Assembly: GCA_009377755.1 (NCBI GenBank) | Contig: WHTM01000012.1 | Span: forward strand, 1-64,000 | From: Hyphomicrobiales bacterium | GTDB lineage: Bacteria; Pseudomonadota; Alphaproteobacteria; Rhizobiales; Xanthobacteraceae | Direction: 5' to 3' | Length of the DNA: 64,000 nucleotides | Shown: piece by piece, positions 35,272 through 46,395 of the stretch | How the letters are laid out: each line of letters begins with the position of its first letter | How positions within the stretch are numbered: the stretch's first letter is position 1 | Notes under the pieces: model-generated | The model's input: only the letters and a program-made list of their open reading frames with translations | Databases searched by the model: none | What the model was told of the DNA's origin: nothing | Translations under genes and position numbers: made by a program

Positions 35272-35934
35272 ATGTTCGCTCCATCCGACGGCTTCGCGCC
35301 GCCGGTTGCCGGCGCGCCAATCCTCCGGGCGCTCGAAGCGGCCGCGCCAGATGCCGCGCTTTGCCGCGCGGGCTTGCGCCTCGGCGGTGGCATAGCGGCT
35401 GGTGAAGCGATCGTAATTCACCGCATAGCCATCGCGCACCATGGCCTCGCCGATGTCGGCTACGCCGCCGGCCGAGCAGACCGCGAGCGTGCGGCCGTAG
35501 CGGTCGCGCCCGCGCGGGGGACAGGAGACTACGGCGTGGGCGATGAGCGCACGCAGGTGCTGCCGCGCGGCGCGCCCGCACGGCCATTCGCGGCCACCTT
35601 CGTCGATACACGTCTGACGCAGCTCGGGCGCGTCGACGCCGTCGAGTCGAATGTCCTCGTTGCCCGCGCGCAGCGAGTCGCCGTCGACCACGGTCATGCT
35701 CGCGGCGGGGGTGGTGTGGGTCCGCTCGGCGGTACGCGGGTAAGTGATGTGAGTTGTCGGGCTCTCCGACCGAAGGGTGATGACATAGAGGCCGGCGGCG
35801 ACCATTGCGGCGAAGGCGAGAATGCCGAAATAGCGGAGCAGGGCGGCGAAATACCAAGGCCGCCTGCGCGGCGGCGTAGGAGGCTTTCGCCGCGGCCCCC
35901 ATCGCGATCGCCGGAATGGGAAGACGATGCCCAT
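35269..35934 (-). CDS. membrane-anchored thermonuclease (SNase) family protein
   Basis: 221 residues: a basic N-terminus, one membrane helix (YFGILAFAAMVAAGLYVI), then a nuclease domain with VVDGDSL, IRLDGVDAPE, CGRAARQHL and DRYGRTLAVC, carrying the SNase Asp/Arg/Glu positions, and two extra Cys pairs. It is probably displayed in the periplasm. The TAG stop is the border of the class I half element at 35222-35271. Confidence 0.82.
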   Translation of the reverse strand: MGIVFPFRRSRWGPRRKPPTPPRRRPWYFAALLRYFGILAFAAMVAAGLYVITLRSESPTTHITYPRTAERTHTTPAASMTVVDGDSLRAGNEDIRLDGVDAPELRQTCIDEGGREWPCGRAARQHLRALIAHAVVSCPPRGRDRYGRTLAVCSAGGVADIGEAMVRDGYAVNYDRFTSRYATAEAQARAAKRGIWRGRFERPEDWRAGNRRREAVGWSEH

Positions 35935-36072
35935 ACCGGAAGGCTAGGGCGCAACTCGTTACCGAATAGTTTGCGGCAACGGCTTGCTGAGCTTCGCTGC
36001 GCCCAACCCCACCTGCGGGCTTCAACGATTGCTGACGCTGGCCGCGCGCAATCGTGATGACGCCCGCAACTC

Positions 36073-36354
36073 TCAGGCCATCTTGTTCTTGATCATACCG
36101 ACGATCGCGGCCAGCACCGCCCCTCCGACGCCGCCTCCAACAAGGTGGCTCACGATCTGTCCAATGTCGAGGCCGGCACCGGCACCGCCGCCCATGAAGG
36201 CCTGAAGAATCTGCCCGAGCACGATGCCGCCTAGTCCGCCCGCAACGGAGTTGCCGGTTGCGCCCAAACTGCCTTGCTTATAGGCGGCACCCGCCGCGTT
36301 GCCCCCGATAACGCCCGCAACCACCTGCAGAATGATCGGCAAAAACTGTTCCAT
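36073..36354 (-). CDS. glycine-rich small membrane protein, 93 aa
   Basis: Starts MEQFLPIILQVVAGVIGGNAAG and continues with Gly-rich hydrophobic repeats (GLGGIVLGQILQAFMGGG, LVGGGVGGAVLAAIVGMIKNK). It probably inserts in a membrane. The start at 36354 is supported by GGAGGGC upstream; the longer frame to 36798 is not. It is found in Rhizobiales without known function. Confidence 0.65.
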   Translation of the reverse strand: MEQFLPIILQVVAGVIGGNAAGAAYKQGSLGATGNSVAGGLGGIVLGQILQAFMGGGAGAGLDIGQIVSHLVGGGVGGAVLAAIVGMIKNKMA

Positions 36355-36544
36355 GGAGCCCTCCACGGGGCGGTGATTCGCCCCATCTCCGATCATACAC
36401 GCCATGACGTTCTCCCGCGACCCGGTGGCCGCGGTGGCGCCTCGGGGGACGAGGGACGACTGCGCCGCCGCCAAGCAAGCCGCGAGCAGGCGCGCCATCA
36501 CACTGTGCGGTAGCGAGCGGCTTGCGGGCGGCCCGCTACCCCAT

Positions 36545-36590
36545 CTACGCTTGCTTCGCCCGGGCTTGTCCCGGCCATGCATGATGAGGC
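36545..36590. repeat. GTCCCGGCCATG-type repeat fragment
   Basis: CTTCGCCCGGGCTTGTCCCGGCCATGCATGATG belongs to the CCGGGCTTGTCCCGGCCAT repeat family also seen at 39006-39118. Only half of the palindrome is present. Confidence 0.55.
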
Positions 36591-36634
36591 GCGGTTGCGC
36601 GAGCAACGGTCGCCGGGACACAGGAAACGTCGCC

Positions 36635-36940
36635 ATGGTGCAGAAATGCGCGCACGCCAGCGCGGTCAGTGATGTCAGCCCAAGCGCGCGCGGTTGCGAG
36701 GAGTGCCTGAAGATCGGTAGCCCGTGGGTGCACCTGCGTCTGTGCCGCACCTGCGGGCACGTGGGCTGCTGCGATGATTCACCCAATCGCCACGCCACGA
36801 AGCACTTTCAGGACACCGGTCACCCGATCATCGAGGGCTACGATCCGCCGGAGGGCTGGGGCTGGTGTTATCTGGATGAGAAGTTCGTCAAGCTCGACCA
36901 CAAGACGCCGCAGGCGGGGCCGATCAAGCGGTGGGTGTGA
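36635..36940 (+). CDS. UBP-type zinc finger protein
   Basis: 101 residues: CEECLKIGSPWVHLRLCRTCGHVGCCDDSPNRHATKHFQDTGHP gives the Cys/His series of the ZnF-UBP domain (C..C, C..C, C..C, H..H, H), followed by a conserved GYDPPEGWGWCYLDE. In bacteria these proteins are common, but their ligand is unknown. Met 36635 gives the typical short form. Confidence 0.85.
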   Translation: MVQKCAHASAVSDVSPSARGCEECLKIGSPWVHLRLCRTCGHVGCCDDSPNRHATKHFQDTGHPIIEGYDPPEGWGWCYLDEKFVKLDHKTPQAGPIKRWV

Positions 36941-37042
36941 GGCTTCGGTGACCGGAGCGGCGGACGCGAATGTGATTGCTGGATTTTGCTCCACGTGACC
37001 CCCCTAAGCGCTCAACCCAACCCGCGTCGACGGGGGAGCGGA

Positions 37043-37822
37043 ATGCAGGACATGCCTGACGGTTTGCATGCCGGTAAGGTCGCGCTAGTCACCGGCGCGA
37101 ACAAAGGGCTGGGCCGCGAGATCGCCCGCCGTCTTGGTGGGCTGGGAATGACCGTGTATCTGGGCGCGCGCGACGAACAGCGCGGCCGGCAGGCGGCCGA
37201 CGCCCTGCGGCAGAGCGGCGCGGACACTCAGTTCCTGCAGCTTGACGTCACCGACCAGCACTCCGTCCGTCGGGCGGCCGAACGGATCGGTCAGGAGGCT
37301 GGCCGTCTCGACGTGCTGGTCAACAATGCTGGCATCGCTGTCGATGCGGAGCGGCCGTCGAAGCAGCGGCCATCGAGCGACATTCGCGCGACCGACACGA
37401 CCGCCGAGCATATGCGTTGGACCTACGATGTGAATGTGTTCGGCGTGGTCGCGGTCATGCAGGCGATGCTTCCGCTCCTGCGCCGCGCGCCGGCCGCGCG
37501 GGTGGTCAACATGTCGAGCCCGCTCGGCTCGCTGACACTGCACGCCGACTCGGCGAGCCGGGTCTCGCAGGCCGGGCTGCTGGCCTACTGCTCATCCAAG
37601 GCGGCGCTGAACCTGATCACGTTGCAATATGCCAATGCGCTGCGCGGCACCGGCATTCTCGTCAACGCCGCCAACCCAGGCCTGGTCGCGACCGATCTCA
37701 ACACCTTCAGCGGACCGCGCACCGTGGAACAGGGCGCGACCGCCGCCGTCCATCTTGCGACGTTGCCCGCCGGCGGCCCGACGGGCGTGTTTCTCGGCGA
37801 CGACGGGCCGGTGCCGTGGTGA
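37043..37822 (+). CDS. short-chain dehydrogenase/reductase
   Basis: 259 residues, NAD(P)-dependent. Cofactor motif VTGANKGLGREIARRL, NNAG, VVNMSSPLGSLT (Ser), YCSSKAALN (Tyr and Lys). NPGLVATDL after the active site is typical of the SDR group with carbonyl reductase-like activity. GGGGAG precedes ATG 37043. Substrate unknown. Confidence 0.87.
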   Translation: MQDMPDGLHAGKVALVTGANKGLGREIARRLGGLGMTVYLGARDEQRGRQAADALRQSGADTQFLQLDVTDQHSVRRAAERIGQEAGRLDVLVNNAGIAVDAERPSKQRPSSDIRATDTTAEHMRWTYDVNVFGVVAVMQAMLPLLRRAPAARVVNMSSPLGSLTLHADSASRVSQAGLLAYCSSKAALNLITLQYANALRGTGILVNAANPGLVATDLNTFSGPRTVEQGATAAVHLATLPAGGPTGVFLGDDGPVPW

Positions 37823-37975
37823 GAGCACGGCAGCATGGGAACGCATGCTCGGCCTTGCCCGTAGTCCGCAGGACATGGCCATGAGGTGACCTGTCGCAAT
37901 CGTAACCCCGGGACGATAAAAACGGGTCCCAGCGCGAATATGTGATATCGAGACGGCTTACCGAAAGGAAAAAGC

Positions 37976-38221
37976 ATGGATTTCAAGTATGCCGTCGGGC
38001 AGGCCGTAGAATACAAGCCGATCGGCGGGAACGTCGGGCTGTTTACCGTGGTCCGGCGGATGCCGGAAGAGCATGGGGCGTTCGACCGGAAATATCGCAT
38101 CAAGAGCGGGCGCGAGGGCTTCGAGCGCAGCGTGCTGGAGTGCGACCTAAGCGCATCGGACCGGCCGGAAAGCATGTATGGCGATGTGCTGCCGACACGA
38201 CGCACCGGCGGTCATCGCTGA
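37976..38221 (+). CDS. small conserved hypothetical protein, 81 aa
   Basis: Begins MDFKYAVGQAVEYKPIGGNVGLFTVVR, with YRIKSGREGFERSVLECDL later. The pattern resembles SH3-like small proteins of rhizobial genomes. Ribosome site GAAAGGAAAAAG lies upstream. Function unknown. Confidence 0.6.
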   Translation: MDFKYAVGQAVEYKPIGGNVGLFTVVRRMPEEHGAFDRKYRIKSGREGFERSVLECDLSASDRPESMYGDVLPTRRTGGHR

Positions 38222-38267
38222 GTGATTTGCTGGGCTTCGCCGCCTGGCGGCCAAGAGCCACGAGATT

Positions 38268-38350
38268 GTAGGATGGGTTGAGCGAAGCGAAACCCATCAC
38301 CTTTTTGCAGGTTGATCGTTGGGTTTCGCTGCGCTCAACCCAACCTACGG
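38268..38350. repeat. GGGTTGAGCGAAGCGAAACCC palindromic repeat
   Basis: Left arm TAGGATGGGTTGAGCGAAGC and right arm GGGTTTCGCTGCGCTCAACC are complementary, with outer AGGTTG/CAACCT. A second copy lies at 39461-39547 and a half copy at 35980-36020. It is common in many proteobacterial genomes. Confidence 0.8.
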
Positions 38351-38379
38351 GCTACGGGCTGTCATCTAACAGTTGACGT

Positions 38380-38400
38380 GTGTAATCAACTGCATTACAC
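38380..38400. promoter_or_regulatory. inverted repeat, probable HigA operator
   Basis: GTGTAAT-CAACTGC-ATTACAC, perfect 7-base arms with a 7-base spacer just before the higB start. TTGACG at about 38373 overlaps its left side, so a bound repressor would block the promoter, as in autoregulated toxin-antitoxin loci. Confidence 0.65.
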
Positions 38401-38406
38401 GTGCGC

Positions 38407-38688
38407 ATGATCCGCAGCCTCCGGCATAAGGGACTGGAGCGGTTCTGGACCCGGGGCGATACATCGCACTTGCGACCGGATTGGATTCCAAAACTCGAGC
38501 GCATGCTGGATGCGCTTGATGTTGCCGTTAGCCCGCAGGACATGGCCATTTTGGGCGCCGGATTTCACGTGCTGCGCGGCGATCGCAAGGGCCGTTATGC
38601 GCTCTCGGTGTCGCGCAACTGGCGATTGACCTTCGGTTGGCAGGGGCAAGACGCCATAGAGGTTGATTTGGAGGACTACCATGGCTGA
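38407..38688 (+). CDS. higB: HigB family toxin (RelE/ParE superfamily)
   Basis: 93 residues from ATG 38407 (MIRSLRHKGLERFWTRGD). The C-terminal part GRYALSVSRNWRLTFGWQG...VDLEDYH is the HigB signature. HigB cleaves mRNA on the ribosome. The stop overlaps the antitoxin start by 8 bases. The toxin-first order is standard for higBA. Confidence 0.9.
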   Translation: MIRSLRHKGLERFWTRGDTSHLRPDWIPKLERMLDALDVAVSPQDMAILGAGFHVLRGDRKGRYALSVSRNWRLTFGWQGQDAIEVDLEDYHG

Positions 38689-39004
38689 GAAGGCGATCCG
38701 GCGCGATCCGAACCGGCCGCCGACGCATCCGGGTGCGATCCTGCGCGAGGACGTGCTGCCGGCGGTCGGTGAGCCGGTCGCAATCGTCGCCAAGAAGCTT
38801 GGCGTCACGCGCCAGCACCTGCACCGCATCCTCGCGGAGAAGGCGCCGGTCTCGCCGGAAATGGCGCTGCGGCTCGGCAAGTTCTGCGGCAACGGCCCCG
38901 GCCTGTGGCTGCGCATGCAGCAGGCCCATGACCTGTGGTACGCGGAGCGCGCGATGAAGAAGGAGATCGCGAAGATTCCGACCGCGAGGGACAAGGCGGC
39001 GTGA
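38681..39004 (+). CDS. higA: HigA family antitoxin
   Basis: 107 residues with a central helix-turn-helix (VAKKLGVTRQHLHRILAEKAPVSPEMALRLGK) and the family N-terminus THPGAILREDVLP. It binds HigB and the operator upstream. GGAGG precedes ATG 38681 inside higB. Translational coupling is likely. Confidence 0.92.
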   Translation: MAEKAIRRDPNRPPTHPGAILREDVLPAVGEPVAIVAKKLGVTRQHLHRILAEKAPVSPEMALRLGKFCGNGPGLWLRMQQAHDLWYAERAMKKEIAKIPTARDKAA

Positions 39005-39005
39005 G

Positions 39006-39118
39006 TCTCATTCGTCATGGCCGGGCCGGCGCGCAAGCGCCGTGACCCGGCCATCCACGTCTTGCTTTGCGGCGGCACTAAGGACGTGGATGCCCGCGAC
39101 AAGCGCGGGCATGACGGA
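39006..39118. repeat. CGGCCATCCACGTC-type interspersed repeat
   Basis: GTCATGGCCGGGCCGGCGCGC ... GTGACCCGGCCATCCACGTC, then GACGTGGATGCCCGCGACAAGCGCGGGCATGACGG. Complementary blocks GGCCGGG/CCCGGCC and GACGTGGAT/ATCCACGTC make nested hairpins. A standard repeat of Bradyrhizobium-like genomes. It may act as the higBA terminator. Confidence 0.75.
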
Positions 39119-39187
39119 GGACATTCGGTACGCTAAGGCAATCAGGTTGTCGTGTTTTCCCTGCGTGCGACTTGCTAGCAGCCAGCG

Positions 39188-39424
39188 TTATCCGCAGCGG
39201 AATTTCGCGAACGTCGCCTCCACCTCCTCGTCGGTGGCGAACCGGCCTTGCTCTGCATCGCGCAGGCCACGGTCGATGCCTTCAAGCTCCGCGGGTGACG
39301 GCTCATACAGGAGGTCCTAGAGCCCCGCATCGATATCGAGCGCTATTTCGGCGAACTGGTCCTGCGCCTGCGCCGGCCAGTTCTCGATGCGCTCCAGGAC
39401 TTCGGAAAGGAGCTTGGTTTTCAT
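39188..39424 (-). pseudogene. addiction-module antitoxin gene with internal TAG
   Basis: Read from ATG 39424 the frame gives MKTKLLSEVLERIENWPAQAQ, stops at TAG (codon 36, 39317-39319), then continues in the same frame as DLLYEPSPAELEGIDRGLRD and DEEVEATFAKFRCG to TAA at 39188. Length (78 codons if read through) and pattern match small antitoxins of RelE-type modules. No toxin gene accompanies it. One nonsense change inactivated it, unless the TAG is an assembly error. Confidence 0.7.
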
Positions 39425-39460
39425 GGTGGGACTATAGCACAACTTGGTCGGCGTAGGAGG

Positions 39461-39547
39461 CGTAGAACGGGTTGAGCGGAGCGAAACCCATCATCTTTCT
39501 TGTCGGCGAGATTGGTGGGTTTCGCTGCGCTCAACCCTACCTACGGG
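39461..39547. repeat. GGGTTGAGCGGAGCGAAACCC palindromic repeat
   Basis: Second copy of the element at 38268: GAACGGGTTGAGCGGAGCG and GGGTTTCGCTGCGCTCAACC arms, ending CCTACCTACGGGCTG. The two copies flank the higBA-antitoxin area, about 1.2 kb apart in the same orientation. Confidence 0.75.
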
Positions 39548-39562
39548 CTGCCGGCTGCATCG

Positions 39563-40395
39563 CTACCAGCCGCCATACAGATGACGATCTGCTGCGACTT
39601 TGTCGATGATCGCCTTAATGATCTGATCGATTTGCTTGCCCTCGGTATAATCAGCTGGTGCGAGAAAATTTACACGCCCCTCTTTGAGGAGCTTTTGAGC
39701 CTTGGCTTTAGTCTTTGGCGCCTTAGGCTTATAGACTGCGATAGAGTGACCGCCTTGGTCCTTCACAAGCCGGAAGCAAGGTACATCTGTTTCTCCGTCT
39801 CCAATGAAGACCATATGCTTGAACGGCATCGGGCGATCTTCGTGTGGAACGTAGTCGTTTATAACTGAGTGGTCGTACACATCGAGGCTTCCCTTATTGA
39901 TTCTAAAAAGATACTGAGTTTTTGTCGTGTAGTTCAGGGCCATTGCAGGCCAAGTCGCCACACTATGATGGTCATAAATAAACGACGACGCATATACGCG
40001 ATTAAAGTGCTTGTGGATGGGGTGCCTGCAATCATCTCTCTAATTCCAGATGAGATGATGTAATGCTGCACTTTCACTCCGCTCTCTTGTCCATAAACAT
40101 CAATTCTCTTGAACCATTCTGTGACGCCGGGAAAGAGTGGAACCTTTTTTCCGTAAGTCTCAAAGTCCTTCTTCCGAACTTGCACTTGCTTGGCGTCGGC
40201 CCTTCGTAACATCAGCCACATGTAGATCAGGATACTGTCAGCTTGGTGCCGAGCGGACTGTGCTCTGACCTCATCCCAAAATTCTTTAGTTGTCATTCCG
40301 ATCGCAGGTATGAAGTCCCGCTCTTGCATGTTTCCAGGAGCGAGCGTTCCATCGAAGTCATAGCAGATGGCGAACGGAAGATTTTTCCTTGGCAA
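39563..40395 (-). pseudogene. HAD family phosphatase gene with a frameshift
   Basis: The first frame carries motif I (YDFDGTLAPGNM) and motif II (YIISSGIREMIAGT); the second continues the protein (FRINKGSLDVYDHS) with motif IV (FIGDGETDVPCF). Adding one base to the GGGG run near 40020 would join them as ...TPIHKHFNRVYASSF. The intact protein would be about 277 residues. Start: TTG 40395 behind AAGGGA is likely; an ATG at 40458 is the alternative. The shift in a homopolymer could be real decay or sequencing error. AT content is higher than in neighbours. Confidence 0.75.
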
Positions 40396-40621
40396 ATTGC
40401 CTATCCCTTCGGGGGGAAGGGGTCCTTCCGTAAGTGTTCCTCGCGCGAATTTGGCCATTCTCTCCTTTGAGATATGCTTCTCCTCCGGAGCCGCGCGCCA
40501 GTCGTCGCGCTTCACTCCATGCTTCTGACTGAGTGCCATGGACAGAAGCCGCGCGTGACGCGCCTTCCTTTTTTACGGCCCATCCAGTTGGTCTCTTTGA
40601 CGTCCAGTAGTTCTCGGTCAT
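40358..40621 (-). CDS. DUF2188 domain protein
   Basis: 87 residues. Pattern WAVKKEGASRAASVHGTQSEAW and GGEAYLKGENGQIRARNTYG is characteristic of DUF2188, a small basic beta-rich protein of unknown role. GGGAGG precedes ATG 40621. The 3' end overlaps the start of the HAD gene by some 40 bases in another frame, so the two probably share a transcript. Confidence 0.8.
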   Translation of the reverse strand: MTENYWTSKRPTGWAVKKEGASRAASVHGTQSEAWSEARRLARGSGGEAYLKGENGQIRARNTYGRTPSPRRDRQFAKEKSSVRHLL

Positions 40622-40697
40622 AGCAAGGCCTCCCAATAGTTCGGGTGAGCTGAAGTATGGGCGAGTTCCGCGTCAGGTCAAGAACAAAAAGAGAACA

Positions 40698-44507
<3,810 letters not shown>

Positions 44508-44851
44508 CGTTTCTAGTCCCTAAGTTTGGCCGACGCCGGCTCGTTTCAATGAGTCTAGCGCGCCGTGACCGGTTCGGCGACGCGGACGTGACTCCACCGC
44601 GCCGTCCCCTTGAACTGTTTCTCTGTCAACGCCCGGTACTGCCCGGATGTCCCGGGTCTTGATTGCCAAGCGGCATTGCCGTCGCCCTGACAACCGCGAA
44701 CCGCCCAATTCTGGTCGCGTCCTGGTCCCCTGCCGACCGTGGGCGCAACCGATCCTTCCGCCATCACGGACAGTCCCGTGGAGGCGCAGCCACCAGAGCC
44801 TTGTTGGGAGCGTCCGGAGGGACTTGGAAACGACCGGCCCCGAACGTTTGA
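44508..44851 (-). other. long nrdJ leader
   Basis: About 340 bases between the predicted transcription start and the nrdJ ATG with no credible gene. The minus strand can form small hairpins (ACGG-GACTG-TCCGT, GTGG-CTGCGCCT-CCAC). A conserved B12 box (GCCACTG) is not present, so it is not a recognisable cobalamin riboswitch. The remaining 45-kb side of the gap (44918-45235) holds nothing recognisable. Confidence 0.4.
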
Positions 44852-44880
44852 AAGCTAGGACGACTCCCCGCGCCCGTCAA
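44852..44880 (-). promoter_or_regulatory. predicted nrdJ promoter
   Basis: On the minus strand: -35 TTGACG (44875-44880), a 17-base spacer, -10 TAGCTT (44852-44857). Strong -35 agreement, weak -10. It leaves a leader of roughly 340 bases. Confidence 0.5.
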
Positions 44881-44904
44881 GCACTAGCGCTGGCCAGTAA
44901 ACAA

Positions 44905-44917
44905 ACATACAATATGT
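44905..44917. promoter_or_regulatory. NrdR-box-like palindrome upstream of nrdJ
   Basis: ACATA-CAA-TATGT, AT-rich in a GC-rich setting, about 25 bases upstream of the -35. NrdR boxes are 16-base AT-rich palindromes near nrd promoters. Only one copy is visible where two are usual, so the assignment is tentative. Confidence 0.4.
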
Positions 44918-45235
44918 AGTGGAAAGCGGGGGAAAGACTCAGCAAGCGATCCAAGTATCGGGAATCCGGGAGAGATTCGGAAGGGGCAAACGCGATCGTC
45001 ACACCCGGGCCGGTTAATTGATGCGGCGCTCGGGGAAAAAATGTGATCTTCGGCTCCTCCCGACTGGGCCTCGTCACACGGTAATAGCGTGCGCCGGACG
45101 TTATCGCGATGCAGCCTGGCGCCGCCGGCTGAGGTTGCGCCCACAATGCACAGGGTTTGTGCGGGAGCGGGGCCGCGAATCACCGGTTGGGGACGGTTTG
45201 CGGCCGCGATCATTTCTCCCCGGCCATCGGCGAGG

Positions 45236-45631
45236 CTATTGCGGACGCTGCGGAAAATTCTCGACACAGAATTGGCCGTCGCGCCCGAAATACATCGCCT
45301 TCCGGCCGGCGATGAAGACGCTGTAGCTCGCGCAACCCGCGCGCATGATCCGCCGCAGGAACTCCGCATAGCTGATCTCGGCGCACTGAATGGCCCGGAC
45401 GGCGGCGACCACATCCGCCTCGACAAATTCGGTGCCAACGGGCGGACCGTCCTCGAGGGGGAGGGTGCTGTCGTAGCTGTCACGGCCATGGTCGTAATAG
45501 GCCACCTGGAGCCGGATCAGATCGGCCCGGTAGGCGCCAACGCCGGCGGTAGCGAGGCGCTTCACCACGTCCGGGAAGGCCACGCCGGCGAAGCTCATCC
45601 TGGTGCATTCGCCAATCACGTTCTTGTCCAC
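45236..45631 (-). CDS. DUF1398 family protein
   Basis: 131 residues: FPDVVKRLATAGVGAYRADLIRLQVAYYD, FVEADVVAAVRAIQCAEISYAEFLRRIMRAGCASYSVFIAGRKAMYFGRDG. The AGCASYSVFIAGRK... YFGR signature is DUF1398. The family has no known function. It lies six bases after the marR stop and so is probably under MarR control. Confidence 0.8.
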   Translation of the reverse strand: MDKNVIGECTRMSFAGVAFPDVVKRLATAGVGAYRADLIRLQVAYYDHGRDSYDSTLPLEDGPPVGTEFVEADVVAAVRAIQCAEISYAEFLRRIMRAGCASYSVFIAGRKAMYFGRDGQFCVENFPQRPQ

Positions 45632-45637
45632 GTCACC

Positions 45638-46117
45638 CTACTCCTCTGCTTGCTGTGATCCTGATGGCAGTCCCGCACGGTCGACCGCGCCGAGCAGGCG
45701 CTTCAGCCCGTCGTGAACGCGCCGCAGTTCGGCTTCGCTCAGCGGTGCCGCCACCGCGGTGTGATAGGCGTCCGCGGCGGCCGTGAGCTTTGCAAGCGCC
45801 GATCGGCCCTGCCGCGTGAGGATCAGATGCGGCGAACCCCGATGATCCGGGTTCGCCTGATACTCGGCCATGTCCTCCCGCACGAGCAGGTCGGCGAGAC
45901 GCTGTACGCCCTGCCGCGTGATGCCCAGACGGCGCGCGACCTGAGCGACCGTCTTCGGCTCCGCCGAGGCTGCGCTCATCACCTGCCAACGCGCCTGGCT
46001 TTGCCCGGCTGTCCGCGCGATCCGCTCGCCGTGGTCACGGAAGGCTCCGGCCAATTGGAAGACGTTTGCGACGATCAGCGGAACGAATTGACGCTTTCCG
46101 GTACGGCGGCTTGTCAT
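45638..46117 (-). CDS. MarR family transcriptional regulator
   Basis: 159 residues: winged helix with VAQVARRLGITRQGVQRLADLLVREDMAEY and the wing NPDHRGSPHLILTRQGRSAL. These regulators are ligand-responsive repressors of detoxification or stress genes. A perfect 16-base palindrome 19 bases upstream of the start is a convincing operator. DUF1398 follows as its likely target and partner. Confidence 0.88.
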   Translation of the reverse strand: MTSRRTGKRQFVPLIVANVFQLAGAFRDHGERIARTAGQSQARWQVMSAASAEPKTVAQVARRLGITRQGVQRLADLLVREDMAEYQANPDHRGSPHLILTRQGRSALAKLTAAADAYHTAVAAPLSEAELRRVHDGLKRLLGAVDRAGLPSGSQQAEE

Positions 46118-46135
46118 GACGCCAGAGTGTCATAA

Positions 46136-46151
46136 TGACAATATATTGTCA
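46136..46151. promoter_or_regulatory. 16-bp perfect palindrome, MarR operator
   Basis: TGACAATATATTGTCA, extended outward by imperfect CATAA/TTATG. On the minus strand it contains TTGACA, a consensus -35, so binding of a repressor dimer would occlude the marR promoter. Confidence 0.75.
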
Positions 46152-46229
46152 ATTATGAAAATAGCAGATGCACTCGCGCTCTGGCGGTTGGCGCGACAGT
46201 TTGGCTTGAGGGACGTGCGGAACGAATGG

Positions 46230-46305
46230 CTAGTGCCCCGCTTCCGAAGTTCGTGATACATCGCAGCAACCTCTGACACGAACTTCGGAAGCAAAGGGGC
46301 ACTAG
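46230..46305. repeat. class I hairpin element (CTAG-bordered, GTGCCCC variant)
   Basis: CTAGTGCCCCGCTTCCGAAG and TTCGTG pair with CACGAACTTCGGAAGC and GGGGCACTAG. The loop is ATACATCGCAGCAACCTCTGA. A half copy with the same left arm lies at 62151-62190. It is joined by CAAGTCTATGATT to a class II element. Confidence 0.85.
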
Positions 46306-46318
46306 CAAGTCTATGATT

Positions 46319-46395
46319 CTAGTGCCGCTTTCGATTTGAAGTTCCTGAATGAGATTGCCGCAAGTGGTGCAGGAACTTCAAATCGGCGGCACTAG
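46319..46395. repeat. class II hairpin element (CTAG-bordered)
   Basis: CTAGTGCCGCTTTCGATTTG and AAGTTCCTG pair with CAGGAACTTCAAATCGGC and GGCACTAG. The terminal CTAG contains the TAG stop (minus strand) of the methyltransferase-like gene at 46392. Confidence 0.87.

Noticed and set aside
44508-44904. Cobalamin riboswitch upstream of nrdJ
   Set aside because: The conserved B12 box GCCACTG and the expected paired regions are not found on the minus strand.
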